64,000 bases of DNA from Chitinophagales bacterium (GCA_020636505.1 JACJXR010000001.1:496001-560000), one strand, 5' to 3'. Shown: positions 8,301 through 16,202, numbered from the stretch's first letter. The notes: generated by a model not told the origin, from the letters alone. A program made the numbers and translations.

Positions 8301-8790
8301 CAAAGCGGCTCAACAGCTCATCCACTTTCAGGTTCTCTCCCACCTTTATGCTTATCATGTTACCCGAGAGCGTATCTGGGTTCACCACCTTCTCGAACAA
8401 TGCTTCCGGATAAGTGACCAACACTTTTTTGTGTGTCTCTTTTTTGCTGAACTTGGTCAACGTTTCTGTACGCAGCATGATATGGCTACTGTTCAGTTCA
8501 TCAAATGCACCGGTTCTTTTAAATGAATCCGGGAAGAAACATATATCCAACGCTCCTGTCAGATTTTCCAAGTCGTTATGGAAATACGCCGCTTCTTCTT
8601 TGTCGTTGAGAATGAACACATGGTTGGCATCGCTCATTTGCCAAACCGCCGTACCTACAAAGTTGATGGAAGACCCGCGAAGGTTGTTGAGTTGAACCCT
8701 TAGCTTGGGTTCGGACAAAGAGATGCCGCCCGCAATCTGTTTAATGCGGATATCATTCCGATACATTTCCTGCAACACCTCTAAATTCAT
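5389..8790 (-). CDS. mfd: Transcription-repair coupling factor Mfd
   Basis: ATP-dependent translocase that removes RNA polymerase stalled at DNA lesions and recruits UvrA for nucleotide excision repair. From the ATG at 8790 it encodes 1133 residues, close to the usual length of about 1150. That start is preferred over one 15 codons upstream, whose extra peptide is not family-like. In order there are a UvrB-like N-terminal region, the CarD-like RNA polymerase interaction domain (GDYVTHIDHGVGVYSGL), and the helicase core with Walker A GDVGFGKTE (Lys602), DEEQ box and TATPIPRTL. Motif VI LHQLRGRVGR and the C-terminal regulatory TRCF domain follow. No other excision-repair genes are nearby. It is transcribed alone, 50 nt upstream of the response regulator. 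Confidence 0.97.
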   Translation of the reverse strand: MNLEVLQEMYRNDIRIKQIAGGISLSEPKLRVQLNNLRGSSINFVGTAVWQMSDANHVFILNDKEEAAYFHNDLENLTGALDICFFPDSFKRTGAFDELNSSHIMLRTETLTKFSKKETHKKVLVTYPEALFEKVVNPDTLSGNMISIKVGENLKVDELLSRFVGLGFRKEDFVYEPGQFAIRGGILDIYSFGNEHPYRVELFGDEVDSIRIFNPETQLSERKLLQVSILPNIETKFETQEKISLLDYLPENTIIWAKDFDFTLGKIGKLEEELPEKIDINDVAIDHEEAWLKQLTRDDFETTESWLLKLKERHLLEWYNHSLPKLTGSELTAALDFATEEQPVFNRQFEILIKDLKTRLTQQYSVYIFAENPKQTERLRSIFEDLNVHINFIPIPKAISNGFIDHDKKLVCYTDHQIFQRYHKFKVKQAYTKGKALTMRALRELQPGDYVTHIDHGVGVYSGLQKIEVNGNMQEAVRIIYRDNDVLYVNINSLHKISKYTGKEGTKPKVNKLGSDAWQKLKNKTKKQVKDIATDLIKLYAKRKASQGFQHSKDTYLQTELEASFFYEDTPDQGKATEDVKRDMEAPTPMDRLVCGDVGFGKTEVAIRAAFKSVVDGKQAAILVPTTILAFQHYQTFKTRLEDFPCTVDFINRFKSAKEKKETLKKLEEGKIDIIIGTHALLGKGVKFKDLGLLIIDEEQKFGVAAKEKLRELKANVDTLTLTATPIPRTLQFSLMNARDLSIINTPPPNRQPVETEVMVFDEYAIRDAIYYETERGGQVYFIHNRVQSLPEMVTLLRNLCPDLEIGMAHGQMEGSKLEHALIDFIDHKYDVLCCTNIVESGVDISNANTIIINNAHQFGLSDLHQLRGRVGRSNKKAFCYLMAPPMISLPNDSRKRLQTLEQFNELGSGFQIAMRDLDIRGAGNLLGGEQSGFIAEIGFEMYQKILNEAIRELKRTDFRDVFAEELERKKDFVADCTIDTDLEILIPDTYIDNITERLSLYTQLDDIEEEEELQMFTDELKDRFGPIPKQVDELFTTIRCRWMAKDLGFEKLILKNEQLRLYFINDPDSPYFESDTFNHIMMFIQTQVNNARLKQVGKNFLLKVDDIRSMGDVYTLLNRIISQQRSSVGSAQ

Positions 8791-8895
8791 CGGCCTGCAA
8801 AAATAAGGGAAAATGGGGTTAAGATTTATTATCATTTCTTAACAATACATCGGCACATACATACGTTTATTTAATAATTAGAAAATCGATTACCC

Positions 8896-9771
8896 ATGAG
8901 AAAACATCAAACCTTGATAATGCTGTCATTGGCATTATTGGCGGGATACCATTGCGCCGCCGACGTAAAAGAAATATCGCTGACAAGCGCACTAAAAAAG
9001 AACTATGTACAGATACAAGCCGTAGCACTGGGCGGCTATTCCAGAGAATGCTTACAACTCTCCGTCAAAAACCGAACGACCGTACCATTGAACATACATG
9101 TGGACAATGCCATGATCTTTCAGCCTGCGGATGAACACTACCAAGACCTTGTGGTGATGGGAGGGACGAAGATCGATCTGGGCCCGCAAAAAGAAAAGCA
9201 TGTAGCGCTGAATGCTTTTTGTGGCAAGAGCTACGCTGCGTGCCCGCGACGAAGTATGGAATACAAATTCGTACGACAGGGTGATGAAGTGATGCAAAAT
9301 GTGGCTCGTTTCATTGCGGGTCATAGTTTATACAACAGTATAGGGCAACATGCCATTTGGAGCCTTACCAACAATCATTCGTTGGCGGGCATATTCTCCT
9401 ATCAAGATACAGGCCTGTCGAAACAGATAATCAAATACATCGCTTACAAAACAGGTAGGCCGATACCAGAATTTTTTACCGTACACAAAAAGACCGGCGG
9501 GTTGGACAGCGAACAAGTGTTCAACCCCGAAATAGAAAAGTATGTGGTGGTGGTGGAATGGACGAAGCCCAGCAATCGCAATATGCACGTGTTCATCTGT
9601 AAAGAAAACGGAGAACTTTTTTGGGAAGAGAACAACGAAACCATTAGTTCACGCGGTCATAAAGTGACGGTCGAGTTCGACCCGAAAGTGATACCTAAAG
9701 GCACTTATACGGTCATGCTGACAGATGATGACAATATGGTGTATCAGAAGAATGTCGTCTTGGTGCAATAA
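8896..9771 (+). CDS. Exported protein of unknown function
   Basis: A 291-residue protein with a signal peptide (residues 1 to about 21, hydrophobic core TLIMLSLALLAGYHC). I do not recognise its family. The N-terminal part resembles a beta-sandwich with an SVKNRTTVPLNIHVDNAMIF stretch like the receptor-side strand of an Ig-like domain, and a CGKSYAAC motif with two cysteines seven apart that could form a disulfide. The C-terminal 80 residues (VVVVEWTKPSNRNMHVFICKENGELF...GTYTVMLTDD, quoted in parts) also look beta-rich. It is divergent from mfd and convergent, with a 3-nt gap, with the FMN reductase. No catalytic motif is visible. Confidence 0.7.
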   Translation: MRKHQTLIMLSLALLAGYHCAADVKEISLTSALKKNYVQIQAVALGGYSRECLQLSVKNRTTVPLNIHVDNAMIFQPADEHYQDLVVMGGTKIDLGPQKEKHVALNAFCGKSYAACPRRSMEYKFVRQGDEVMQNVARFIAGHSLYNSIGQHAIWSLTNNHSLAGIFSYQDTGLSKQIIKYIAYKTGRPIPEFFTVHKKTGGLDSEQVFNPEIEKYVVVVEWTKPSNRNMHVFICKENGELFWEENNETISSRGHKVTVEFDPKVIPKGTYTVMLTDDDNMVYQKNVVLVQ

Positions 9772-9774
9772 TGT

Positions 9775-10338
9775 TTAAGATTTTTTGCTTTGCGTGCTGA
9801 TCGCCTCCACGAACCAGAGGTATTCATTCACAAACCTGTTGAGATTCTTTTCCATTATCTCGTTTTGTGGAGTGCCATCCTCGCTCAGCGATTTGTCCAA
9901 CTCCGGCACTAACAATTTGTATGGCATGGGGAATGCACCCAAGGCCAACACCAACAGTTGCAACAAGTTGGATGCATTGATGCCTCCCTGTCTACCGTTA
10001 GAGCCACAGGCGATACCGATGGGTTTTTTCGCCCACTCTTTGGTGAAGTAGTCTATCGTATTCTTAAGTGCACCACTGTAACTGTTGTTGTACTCAGGTG
10101 TCACAAACACTATTCCATCAGCCATGTCCAACGCTTTGCTTATGGTCAATAAGTTTTCCGGAGGGTCGTCCATGAACTTCAGGCGTTTTTCCATCACGGG
10201 TAGGTTATAGTCCTTGATGTCTATGAACGTCACCTCTGCTTTACCCGAGTCTTTCAACGCACGTTCCAACGCTCTGGCGGCACGTATGCTCAGTCGTCCT
10301 TCACGTATCGCACCGTATAAAATCGTTATTTTAAACAT
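9775..10338 (-). CDS. NADPH-dependent FMN reductase family protein
   Basis: Flavodoxin-like oxidoreductase of 187 residues, expected to bind FMN and reduce quinones, azo compounds or flavin with NAD(P)H in the cytoplasm. The start at 10338 (MFKITILYGAIREGRLS) gives the normal beta1-loop of the family; the upstream in-frame codons add an unrelated leader. The flavin-binding GAIREGRLS loop (P-loop equivalent), the VTPEYNNSYSGALKNTIDY motif (about residues 82-100), and the ACGSNGRQGG region are diagnostic of the NADPH-dependent FMN reductase family. It stands alone between two rightward genes. Substrate cannot be told. Confidence 0.9.
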   Translation of the reverse strand: MFKITILYGAIREGRLSIRAARALERALKDSGKAEVTFIDIKDYNLPVMEKRLKFMDDPPENLLTISKALDMADGIVFVTPEYNNSYSGALKNTIDYFTKEWAKKPIGIACGSNGRQGGINASNLLQLLVLALGAFPMPYKLLVPELDKSLSEDGTPQNEIMEKNLNRFVNEYLWFVEAISTQSKKS

Positions 10339-10402
10339 AAGGTTGTAATTTTCTGTATATAACAACGTTAGTATTAGAGAAATGTTCCTTTAATCTTAAT
10401 AT

Positions 10403-10672
10403 ATGAAAAAGTATCTGCTTCCCGTATTATTATTTCCTTTCCTGTTCGCTTCTTGCGAAAACACCTGGGACAGTGACACACGCGATATGTTTAAACGTTC
10501 TTGCGTAAAAACCTTCCTCGACGATGGAATAGAAAAAGAAAAGGCGAACAAAATTTGCGATTGCCGGTTGGAGAAGATCATGGAGAAACACCCCAACTTC
10601 AGCGAAGCAATGGAAAACCTTCAAGAGATAATCACAGACCCTGACGTAAAGGCCTGCGAAACCATGGAATAG
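10403..10672 (+). CDS. Small cysteine-containing lipoprotein
   Basis: An 89-residue predicted lipoprotein: signal MKKYLLPVLLFPFLFASC with lipobox FASC (Cys18). The mature part is short, highly charged and helical. It has four further cysteines (SCVKTF, KICDC and KACETME), spaced like a small disulfide-bonded helical hairpin. I do not recognise the family. It converges with the 3-hydroxyacyl-CoA dehydrogenase gene with a 2-nt gap, leaving no terminator between them. A periplasmic role is inferred only from the signal. Confidence 0.7.
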   Translation: MKKYLLPVLLFPFLFASCENTWDSDTRDMFKRSCVKTFLDDGIEKEKANKICDCRLEKIMEKHPNFSEAMENLQEIITDPDVKACETME

Positions 10673-10674
10673 AC

Positions 10675-11844
10675 TTACATGAACTTTGTACCACCGATAG
10701 CTGCTCTTCTCAGCAACACGCTTGCACGGTAGCGGTCTTCATGATATTCGTTGTACAGTCCATCAAGAATATTCAATACTTTATCAGCACCCCATTCGTC
10801 GCACCATGCAAGCAAACCTTTAGGATAGTTCACGCCTTTGGTCATGGCCAACTCAAGGTCTTGTGCGGAAGCAATGTTCAAATGCAATGCATCCACAGCC
10901 TCGTTGATAAGCATGGCGACAATACGTTCAACTATATTTCTTCCTAAAGTTTCGTCTTTGTTTGCTTCGAGCTGTACTGCACCTTCTGCATAATTGAAGA
11001 AACCACGCCCTGACTTACGTCCCAACCAACCTGCTTCCAATAGTCGTTTTTGAGAGAAGGATGGTTTATAGCGTGGATCGTAGAAGAAAGATTGAAACAC
11101 TGTTTCGGTCACCACATAGTTCACATCATGGCCTATATAGTCGGTAAGTGTAAACGGCCCCATACGGAAACCGCCTATCTCGGTCATGGCCCAATCGATG
11201 GTAGCGGCATCCGCAATGCCTTCTTCCATCATACGTATCGCCTCACCATAAAACGGACGCGCCACACGGTTCACGATAAAGCCTGGTGTGTCTTTGGCAA
11301 TCACCGGAACTTTCTTCCATTCGTTCATCAATGCTTTGCACTCTTGCACAATCGCATCGTCGCTTTGCACAGCAGGTACTACCTCAACCAATGCCATCAA
11401 CGGTGCGGGGTTGAAGAAGTGCAAACCCAATACACGTTCCGCAGATTTACATGCGGCTGCTATGGAAGTAACCGAGAGCGAAGAAGTGTTGCTTGCCAAC
11501 ACACAGTCAGCACTTACTACATGCTCCACTTCGGCAAACACTTTCTTTTTGACATCAAGATTTTCGATAATGGCCTCTATCACCAATGAGCATTCTCTGA
11601 ATGCACTAAGGTCCGAAGCATATGTATATTTGGAAGTAATGGATGCAACGCTCTCTATCTTTCCCTTCTCCACCAATCTGCTCAACACTTTCTCTAAACC
11701 CACTCTTGATTTGTCAAGCGCCGCTTCGTTGGTGTCGAACAACACCACATTATGTCCCGCCATTGCAGCCACTTGAGCGATACCGCTACCCATTGCACCG
11801 GCACCAATCACACCTATTATACTATCTTTTGAAAACTTGCTCAT
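10675..11844 (-). CDS. 3-hydroxyacyl-CoA dehydrogenase (PaaH/HBD family)
   Basis: NAD-dependent oxidation of 3-hydroxyacyl-CoA to 3-ketoacyl-CoA, in fatty-acid or phenylacetate/butyrate metabolism, in the cytoplasm. At 389 residues it is longer than the basic ~285-residue enzyme. It has the N-terminal Rossmann domain with VIGAGAMGSGIAQVAAMAGH (residues about 12-31) and the substrate/catalytic motif LGLHFFNPAPLM with the active histidine. The C-terminal domain motif DTPGFIVNRVARPFYGEA is present. A second copy of the small C-terminal dimerisation-type domain fills residues about 290-389, as in PaaH-like proteins. It stands alone; no thiolase or enoyl-CoA hydratase gene is adjacent. Confidence 0.92.
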   Translation of the reverse strand: MSKFSKDSIIGVIGAGAMGSGIAQVAAMAGHNVVLFDTNEAALDKSRVGLEKVLSRLVEKGKIESVASITSKYTYASDLSAFRECSLVIEAIIENLDVKKKVFAEVEHVVSADCVLASNTSSLSVTSIAAACKSAERVLGLHFFNPAPLMALVEVVPAVQSDDAIVQECKALMNEWKKVPVIAKDTPGFIVNRVARPFYGEAIRMMEEGIADAATIDWAMTEIGGFRMGPFTLTDYIGHDVNYVVTETVFQSFFYDPRYKPSFSQKRLLEAGWLGRKSGRGFFNYAEGAVQLEANKDETLGRNIVERIVAMLINEAVDALHLNIASAQDLELAMTKGVNYPKGLLAWCDEWGADKVLNILDGLYNEYHEDRYRASVLLRRAAIGGTKFM

Positions 11845-11902
11845 GGCTGCGAAAATACTGTTTTTGCCGCTTATGTCATGATGAACAGAAGATTACTTCT
11901 TT

Positions 11903-11975
11903 GGGTGAGTTGCGGGGATCGAACCCTGTTCTTTCGGCTCACAACCGAACGCTTTACCAATAAGCTACAACCACC
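11903..11975 (-). tRNA. tRNA-His-like gene (anticodon GTG), degenerate
   Basis: On the minus strand a tRNA-like fold can be drawn. The anticodon stem TTCGG/CCGAA encloses TTGTGAG (anticodon GTG), the D stem is GCTT/AAGC, the T loop is TTCGATC, and G(-1) sits opposite C73 as in tRNA-His. However, the T stem CAGGG/CCCGC has two mismatches and the acceptor stem has about two more. No CCA is encoded. It may be a decaying or pseudo-tRNA, or an atypical functional tRNA. Last of three tandem tRNAs. Confidence 0.55.
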
Positions 11976-11981
11976 ATTTTG

Positions 11982-12053
11982 CAGTCCCGTCAGGATTCGA
12001 ACCTGAACAAGCAGATTCAAAATCTGCTATGCGAACCATTACATTACAGGACC
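11982..12053 (-). tRNA. tRNA-Gln (anticodon TTG), atypical
   Basis: Minus-strand cloverleaf with acceptor GGTCCTG/CGGGACT, anticodon stem GCAGA/TCTGC around TTTTGAA (anticodon TTG), and a perfect T stem TCAGG/CCTGA with loop TTCGAAT. The first acceptor pair is a weak G-T, in line with glutaminyl-tRNA identity. The D arm ATGT/GCAT is shorter and unlike the usual TAGCTCAG form. No CCA is encoded. It lies 6 nt from the His-like gene. Confidence 0.75.
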
Positions 12054-12056
12054 ATG

Positions 12057-12129
12057 TGGTACCCCGCGGACTCGAACCGCGTTAACCGGATTTTCAGTCC
12101 GGCGCATATACCTTATGTGCCAGAGCACC
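12057..12129 (-). tRNA. tRNA-Phe (anticodon GAA), atypical D arm
   Basis: Minus-strand cloverleaf with acceptor GGTGCTC/GGGTACC, anticodon stem CCGGA/TCCGG around CTGAAAA (anticodon GAA), and T stem CGCGG/CCGCG with loop TTCGAGT. The D stem GCAC/ATGC has a C-A mismatch at its end and a non-standard loop with GG. No CCA is encoded. It is first in the cluster, and its 5' end abuts the T tract of a hairpin. Confidence 0.78.
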
Positions 12130-12160
12130 AAAAAAAATCCCTGCCGAAATCGGCAGGGAT
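12130..12160 (-). terminator. Terminator-like hairpin directly before tRNA-Phe
   Basis: On the minus strand an 11-bp stem (TCGGCAGGGAT against ATCCCTGCCGA, 137-147 with 150-160) is followed by seven to eight T residues that end where tRNA-Phe begins. The plus strand has no T tract after the stem. It looks like an intrinsic terminator reading toward the tRNAs, but no leftward gene precedes it. Confidence 0.6.
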
Positions 12161-12362
12161 CGTAAATATGATTTGTACTTCTTTTTTATTTAAGCATAAC
12201 ATACCCACCCCTGCCATCGGCACGGAAGAAAAAATGTTGAGTATGTTGTATTCTATTCATTGTTGTATGCATAAGACAAATACTGTGCCAAAACTTTTGT
12301 TACTACTCTGTATTCTCAATCAAGTTCAGAATGACCAAGTGTTTTAATTCGTATTTTCAATC

Positions 12363-13136
12363 ATGGACTATTTCCTACTTGGCTTGGTGGCGCTCATCGG
12401 TTCGGGGCTGACGCTGTTCTCGGGCTTCGGCTTGGGTACTATATTGGTGCCGGTGTTCGCACTGTTCTTTCCTATCGAGATAGCCATCGCACTTACAGCC
12501 ATAGTCCATTTTCTGAATAATCTTTTCAAATTAGCGCTGCTGAGTAAACACGCCGATATGTGCATCGTACTGCGCTTTGGCATACCCGCTCTTTTGGCCG
12601 CATACGTGGGTGCCAAAATATTGGTGTCGTTCTCGCACCTTCCTGCATTGTATACATATCATATCAGCGATAACGCACTGAGCATAGAACCGGTGAAGTT
12701 GGTGGTAGCCGTACTCATCATCGTATTTGCCATATTGGAGTTGATGCCGCGCTTTGCAAAAGTTTCCTTCGATAAGAAGTACTTGCCACTCGGTGGTATA
12801 CTAAGTGGCTTCTTCGGAGGACTGTCGGGTCATCAAGGGGCATTGCGCAGCATGTTCCTCATAAAAGTAGGACTTACAAAAGAAGCCTATATCGCAACCG
12901 GAGTGGTCGTCGCCGTTCTGATAGATATATCACGAATAGTGGTGTATACTTCCATATTAAGAGGCTTGGGCAACAACATTAATTACACCCTGATGGCGGT
13001 GGTAACACTTTGTGCATTTGCAGGTGCATACACCGGCAACAAATTGGTGAAGAAGATAACCATCGAAACACTACACATCATTGTTGCAGTTATGTTGCTC
13101 ATCATAGCTGTGTTGTTGGGTATGGGTGTGATATAG
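12363..13136 (+). CDS. TauE/SafE-family membrane permease
   Basis: Inner-membrane transporter of 257 residues with about eight hydrophobic segments. The family (TSUP; sulfite exporter TauE/SafE) exports organic or sulfur-containing anions such as sulfite or sulfoacetate. The signature repeats are visible: a glycine-rich first helix (LIGSGLTLFSGFGLGTILVP), the first-half IALTAIVHFLNNLFK, and the second-half GGILSGFFGGLSGHQGALRSMFLIK. It is followed by a small two-helix membrane protein 22 nt downstream, perhaps co-transcribed. The substrate is unknown; no sulfur-metabolism genes are adjacent. Confidence 0.88.
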   Translation: MDYFLLGLVALIGSGLTLFSGFGLGTILVPVFALFFPIEIAIALTAIVHFLNNLFKLALLSKHADMCIVLRFGIPALLAAYVGAKILVSFSHLPALYTYHISDNALSIEPVKLVVAVLIIVFAILELMPRFAKVSFDKKYLPLGGILSGFFGGLSGHQGALRSMFLIKVGLTKEAYIATGVVVAVLIDISRIVVYTSILRGLGNNINYTLMAVVTLCAFAGAYTGNKLVKKITIETLHIIVAVMLLIIAVLLGMGVI

Positions 13137-13158
13137 CTTGGTTTTTTATTACTGACTT

Positions 13159-13470
13159 ATGCGTAGAAAAACATTGAAAATCTTGTGTATAGTCCTTGCA
13201 GTACTGTCAGGGCTGGAGGGTTTTGCATATGTAAACAGTCTGGTAAGTTATCGGTATGAAGTAAAAGATGGACGCTTCAATCTGGAGTTTGATGCGGATA
13301 AGTATACAGAAGAGCAGTTGGCTTTTTATTATTCACAAATAGATCAACGAGAGAAAGTAATCCTACGCGACATTAAGATGTCATCTTACTTGTTTTGGAT
13401 TTTTCTGCTTATGTCCATCCTAATAGCATATGTACTTACCTTCACTAAAAGCAAGGTGCTGAAAACATAG
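13159..13470 (+). CDS. Small membrane protein with two helices
   Basis: A 103-residue unknown. A hydrophobic N-terminal segment (about residues 7-27, ILCIVLAVLSGLEGFAYVN) could be an anchor or signal. Then comes a charged loop of about 50 residues, and a second membrane segment at about 75-95 (FWIFLLMSILIAYVLTF). The loop is rich in Asp, Glu, Tyr and Lys. No family is recognised. Its position 22 nt after the TauE-like permease suggests one transcript, but a functional link is only an inference. Confidence 0.6.
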   Translation: MRRKTLKILCIVLAVLSGLEGFAYVNSLVSYRYEVKDGRFNLEFDADKYTEEQLAFYYSQIDQREKVILRDIKMSSYLFWIFLLMSILIAYVLTFTKSKVLKT

Positions 13471-13745
13471 AACTAGTATATTCCACCAACCCATACCATG
13501 TCCTTTTCACATAGTCATGAGTTTGTAAAGGTTCTCATTAACAGCATCATACTCAATAGTTTAATGCACTCTTAATAGCTTGCAACAAGCTGATTTTCAA
13601 ATTCTTAAAAAAACTTAAAACTATATCCCCCTAATCATCCCCCCAACCTTACCGGCAATAATCCCGTATTTGCTGTACGTAACCTATCCCTCATCGATTT
13701 ATTGTACCCTCATTTTTCTTTTTTAACCTTTAAAAAGTAATAATT

Positions 13746-15104
13746 ATGAAAAAACTATTACTCCAACTTTGCATGCTTGCAAGCGTAAGTACTGCTTTTG
13801 GACAAAATGCGCTCTTACAGGGCTCAACAACGGGTACAATAAGCAGCAGCTCATTCGCTGACCTTTGTATGGTATCCGACGGAACTCATGCCGCACTTTT
13901 GGTTGCTGACATGTCATCTGTTTATGCAATTGATATTGCGGACAATAATGCCGGCGAAGCTGCGGCCAACACCGTTACCACAATACCCAACTTTGTGGCG
14001 GACAAACTAAACCCCTTGGTGGGGCAATCTGTCACCGTCATAGATATGGTGGTAAACCCAATATCCAAGTCGGTATACATTTTAGGTAGTGCAGGTGCCA
14101 ACAAAGTAATTTTCAAAGTCGCAAAAAACGGTGCCGATGTAAGTCTTGTGGATTTGAGCAATGTCACCTACAGCAAAATGGATTGGGGTTCTGCATTGAA
14201 CATCAATGACATGGCTTACGCAGACGGTAAGTTGTATGTATCAACAGGGACGTTTACATTAGACGGATCGCTTGGTTGGGTGTCAAGCCCCTTTGCACAC
14301 AACGGATCTTTCTCAAAGCGCTCCACTACATTGTTTAAGTCCAACTGGGGAGGCAGCTATTTTACTACCGCGCCGTTGGAAACATTGACAATCGGTAAAA
14401 TTGATGGCACCAATCGTTTGATGGGTGTTACAACTTGCGCTCCCGGTTTTTCCATTGATGTAAATACTCTTTCAGGTAGCGGATTGCTTTCTGTGACTGA
14501 AGATTTCAATATCCATCAAGGACAATCGAAAAAAGCCATATACATGCATCATGACGGCAAAGACTGGTTGTTCGACTTGCACGATAGTAAGCTATACCGT
14601 ATCGGTAAAAAATATCTTGATGGCAGCCAGGTTACCGCAAACAAATACGATAACAACTCCACCTTGCTGAGAGACAACTCAGGAAATGTGAAGGCCTCAC
14701 TTCCCGAAGAAGAAATAAAACTAATGTCCGGCACCACTACATTAAGCATGATTGCTTTTTGGGACAACTGGAGCATATTGTTGTTGGAATCAGGTGCAAC
14801 TGGCGCATTGACACGATCAAAAATGTCTGTGGAAAACCCTTCAGATGTTTCAAACGTTGTCACCACGCAACAAATAGAAATATATCCCAACCCCGCTCAT
14901 AACAATGTCACTGTCAACCTGCCAAACAACAATGCATCTGGAACCATTCAGGTAATAAATATGAACGGCTCTGTTGCTACCAAAAGCAATGTGAACGGTA
15001 AAACCGCAACCATTGATATCAGCAGCTTGTCAACCGGCATTTATACTCTGACTGTTGAGCTTGAAGATGGTACATCCATTTCGGAAAAACTGACGGTAGA
15101 ATAA
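13746..15104 (+). CDS. Secreted protein with T9SS type A sorting domain
   Basis: Exported protein of 452 residues. It has a Sec signal peptide (MKKLLLQLCMLASVSTAFG, cleaved before Gln). A central beta-propeller-like region carries repeated statements of the type DGTHAALLVADMSSVYAID and KLYVSTGTFTL. The C-terminal domain begins at about residue 378, with IEIYPNPAHNNVTVNL...GSVA...DISSLSTGIYTLTVE (in parts). This is the type A sorting signal of the Bacteroidota type IX secretion system, which moves the protein across the outer membrane and removes the tail. The passenger's function is not recognised. The gene follows a 275-nt region and is paired with an Ig-like protein gene 6 nt downstream. 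Confidence 0.88.
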   Translation: MKKLLLQLCMLASVSTAFGQNALLQGSTTGTISSSSFADLCMVSDGTHAALLVADMSSVYAIDIADNNAGEAAANTVTTIPNFVADKLNPLVGQSVTVIDMVVNPISKSVYILGSAGANKVIFKVAKNGADVSLVDLSNVTYSKMDWGSALNINDMAYADGKLYVSTGTFTLDGSLGWVSSPFAHNGSFSKRSTTLFKSNWGGSYFTTAPLETLTIGKIDGTNRLMGVTTCAPGFSIDVNTLSGSGLLSVTEDFNIHQGQSKKAIYMHHDGKDWLFDLHDSKLYRIGKKYLDGSQVTANKYDNNSTLLRDNSGNVKASLPEEEIKLMSGTTTLSMIAFWDNWSILLLESGATGALTRSKMSVENPSDVSNVVTTQQIEIYPNPAHNNVTVNLPNNNASGTIQVINMNGSVATKSNVNGKTATIDISSLSTGIYTLTVELEDGTSISEKLTVE

Positions 15105-15110
15105 TCTGCA

Positions 15111-16202
15111 ATGCCGCAGTTCTTACGAATAGTCTGTTTTTATATGTTGATTCACCTGCATGCTACTGCAGGTGAATCAATCATTATATCCCGGTTGAAT
15201 ACCTGCAAGCCGGTAATAAGTGTTCAATTGAATACCGATATGATGAATGAGTTGAAGACAGACCTACAGCAAAAGAGTGAAAAGGTATTGGCAGTGTATA
15301 TGGTTGTAAAAGGGAAACCCTCAACCACTGCAATCGCAGGCAGGTATAGCATCAATGGGGATAAACTATCATTTACTCCTGTATACGCCTTAGGGTACAA
15401 TATCGAGTTTGAGATACAATACCGAACCGGAACAAATACAATAATCAAACATTTCACCACACCCAAACATCCACTTTCAGAACAAACCGCAAATGTCGTT
15501 ACCGCTTACCCACTATCGGATACGATACCGTACAACACATTGTTCTTTCATGTCAGGTTCAGCCATAGCATGAAAAACGACAAGTTGGCTTACACACATA
15601 TATCCATATACGATGAAGCCGGTATTGAAAGAGAAAAAGCATGGAGGCAAAAATCGTTTTGGCTGGATGATGGAAAGCTATTGGTGTTGATGATACACCC
15701 GGGCAGAGTGAAGAATGGCATTCATTACGAAAGCCCTCTATTCGACTCAGGTAAAACATATACACTGAAAGTGAATGAAGATATTGAGGATATAAACGGC
15801 AACTCGATCGCAAAAAGCTATTCGAAGACGTTCTATGTCATAGGTGAGGACAGAGTAAGTCCCAAACCTTACTTTGAAAATGCAGCGCTCCCGACTGCAG
15901 GTAGTAAACAACCTTTACTTCTTACCTTTTCAGAAAGCATGGATTATGCGTCTGTCTTCGCCGGTGTTAAACTATATAATGTCAAAGGTAAAGAGGTTGC
16001 ATTAAGCATCAAAAACAAAACAGATGATAGCTATATGTTATTTCCAAACCGCCAATGGGTAAAAGGGAAATATACATTGATACTGAAAGGTGCTGTGTAT
16101 GATATTGCCGCCAATAGGATCAATCGGCTGTTTGAGATCACCGATGTCAATGAAATAAAAAAAGACCAACGGCGAACTGAATGGTCTTTTGAAATAAAAT
16201 AG
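15111..16202 (+). CDS. Exported protein with SbsA-type Ig-like domains
   Basis: A 363-residue exported protein with an N-terminal signal peptide (FLRIVCFYMLIHLHATAG). Two regions match the Big_5 (SbsA-like) Ig-fold pattern. One is at about residues 125-250 with VTAYPLSDTIPYNTLFFHVRFSHSM and DINGNSIAKSYSKTFYV; the other is at about 255-345 with LLLTFSESMDYASV and LKGAVYDIAANRINR. Both show the FSxxM ... IxDxxGN signature. There is no T9SS tail or lipobox, so it should stay periplasmic or be held by a partner. The start lies 6 nt after the T9SS protein gene, indicating one transcript. Function is probably structural or adhesive; this is inference. Confidence 0.75.
   Translation: MPQFLRIVCFYMLIHLHATAGESIIISRLNTCKPVISVQLNTDMMNELKTDLQQKSEKVLAVYMVVKGKPSTTAIAGRYSINGDKLSFTPVYALGYNIEFEIQYRTGTNTIIKHFTTPKHPLSEQTANVVTAYPLSDTIPYNTLFFHVRFSHSMKNDKLAYTHISIYDEAGIEREKAWRQKSFWLDDGKLLVLMIHPGRVKNGIHYESPLFDSGKTYTLKVNEDIEDINGNSIAKSYSKTFYVIGEDRVSPKPYFENAALPTAGSKQPLLLTFSESMDYASVFAGVKLYNVKGKEVALSIKNKTDDSYMLFPNRQWVKGKYTLILKGAVYDIAANRINRLFEITDVNEIKKDQRRTEWSFEIK

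Noticed and set aside
11979..12347. An open reading frame of 122 codons across the tRNA genes
   Set aside because: It runs through three tRNA genes and a terminator-like hairpin on the other strand, has no family-like sequence, and is best explained by chance.
13577..13591. AGCTTG-CAA-CAAGCT inverted repeat
   Set aside because: A 6-bp stem with no T tract or link to a start is likely to occur by chance in this AT-rich gap.
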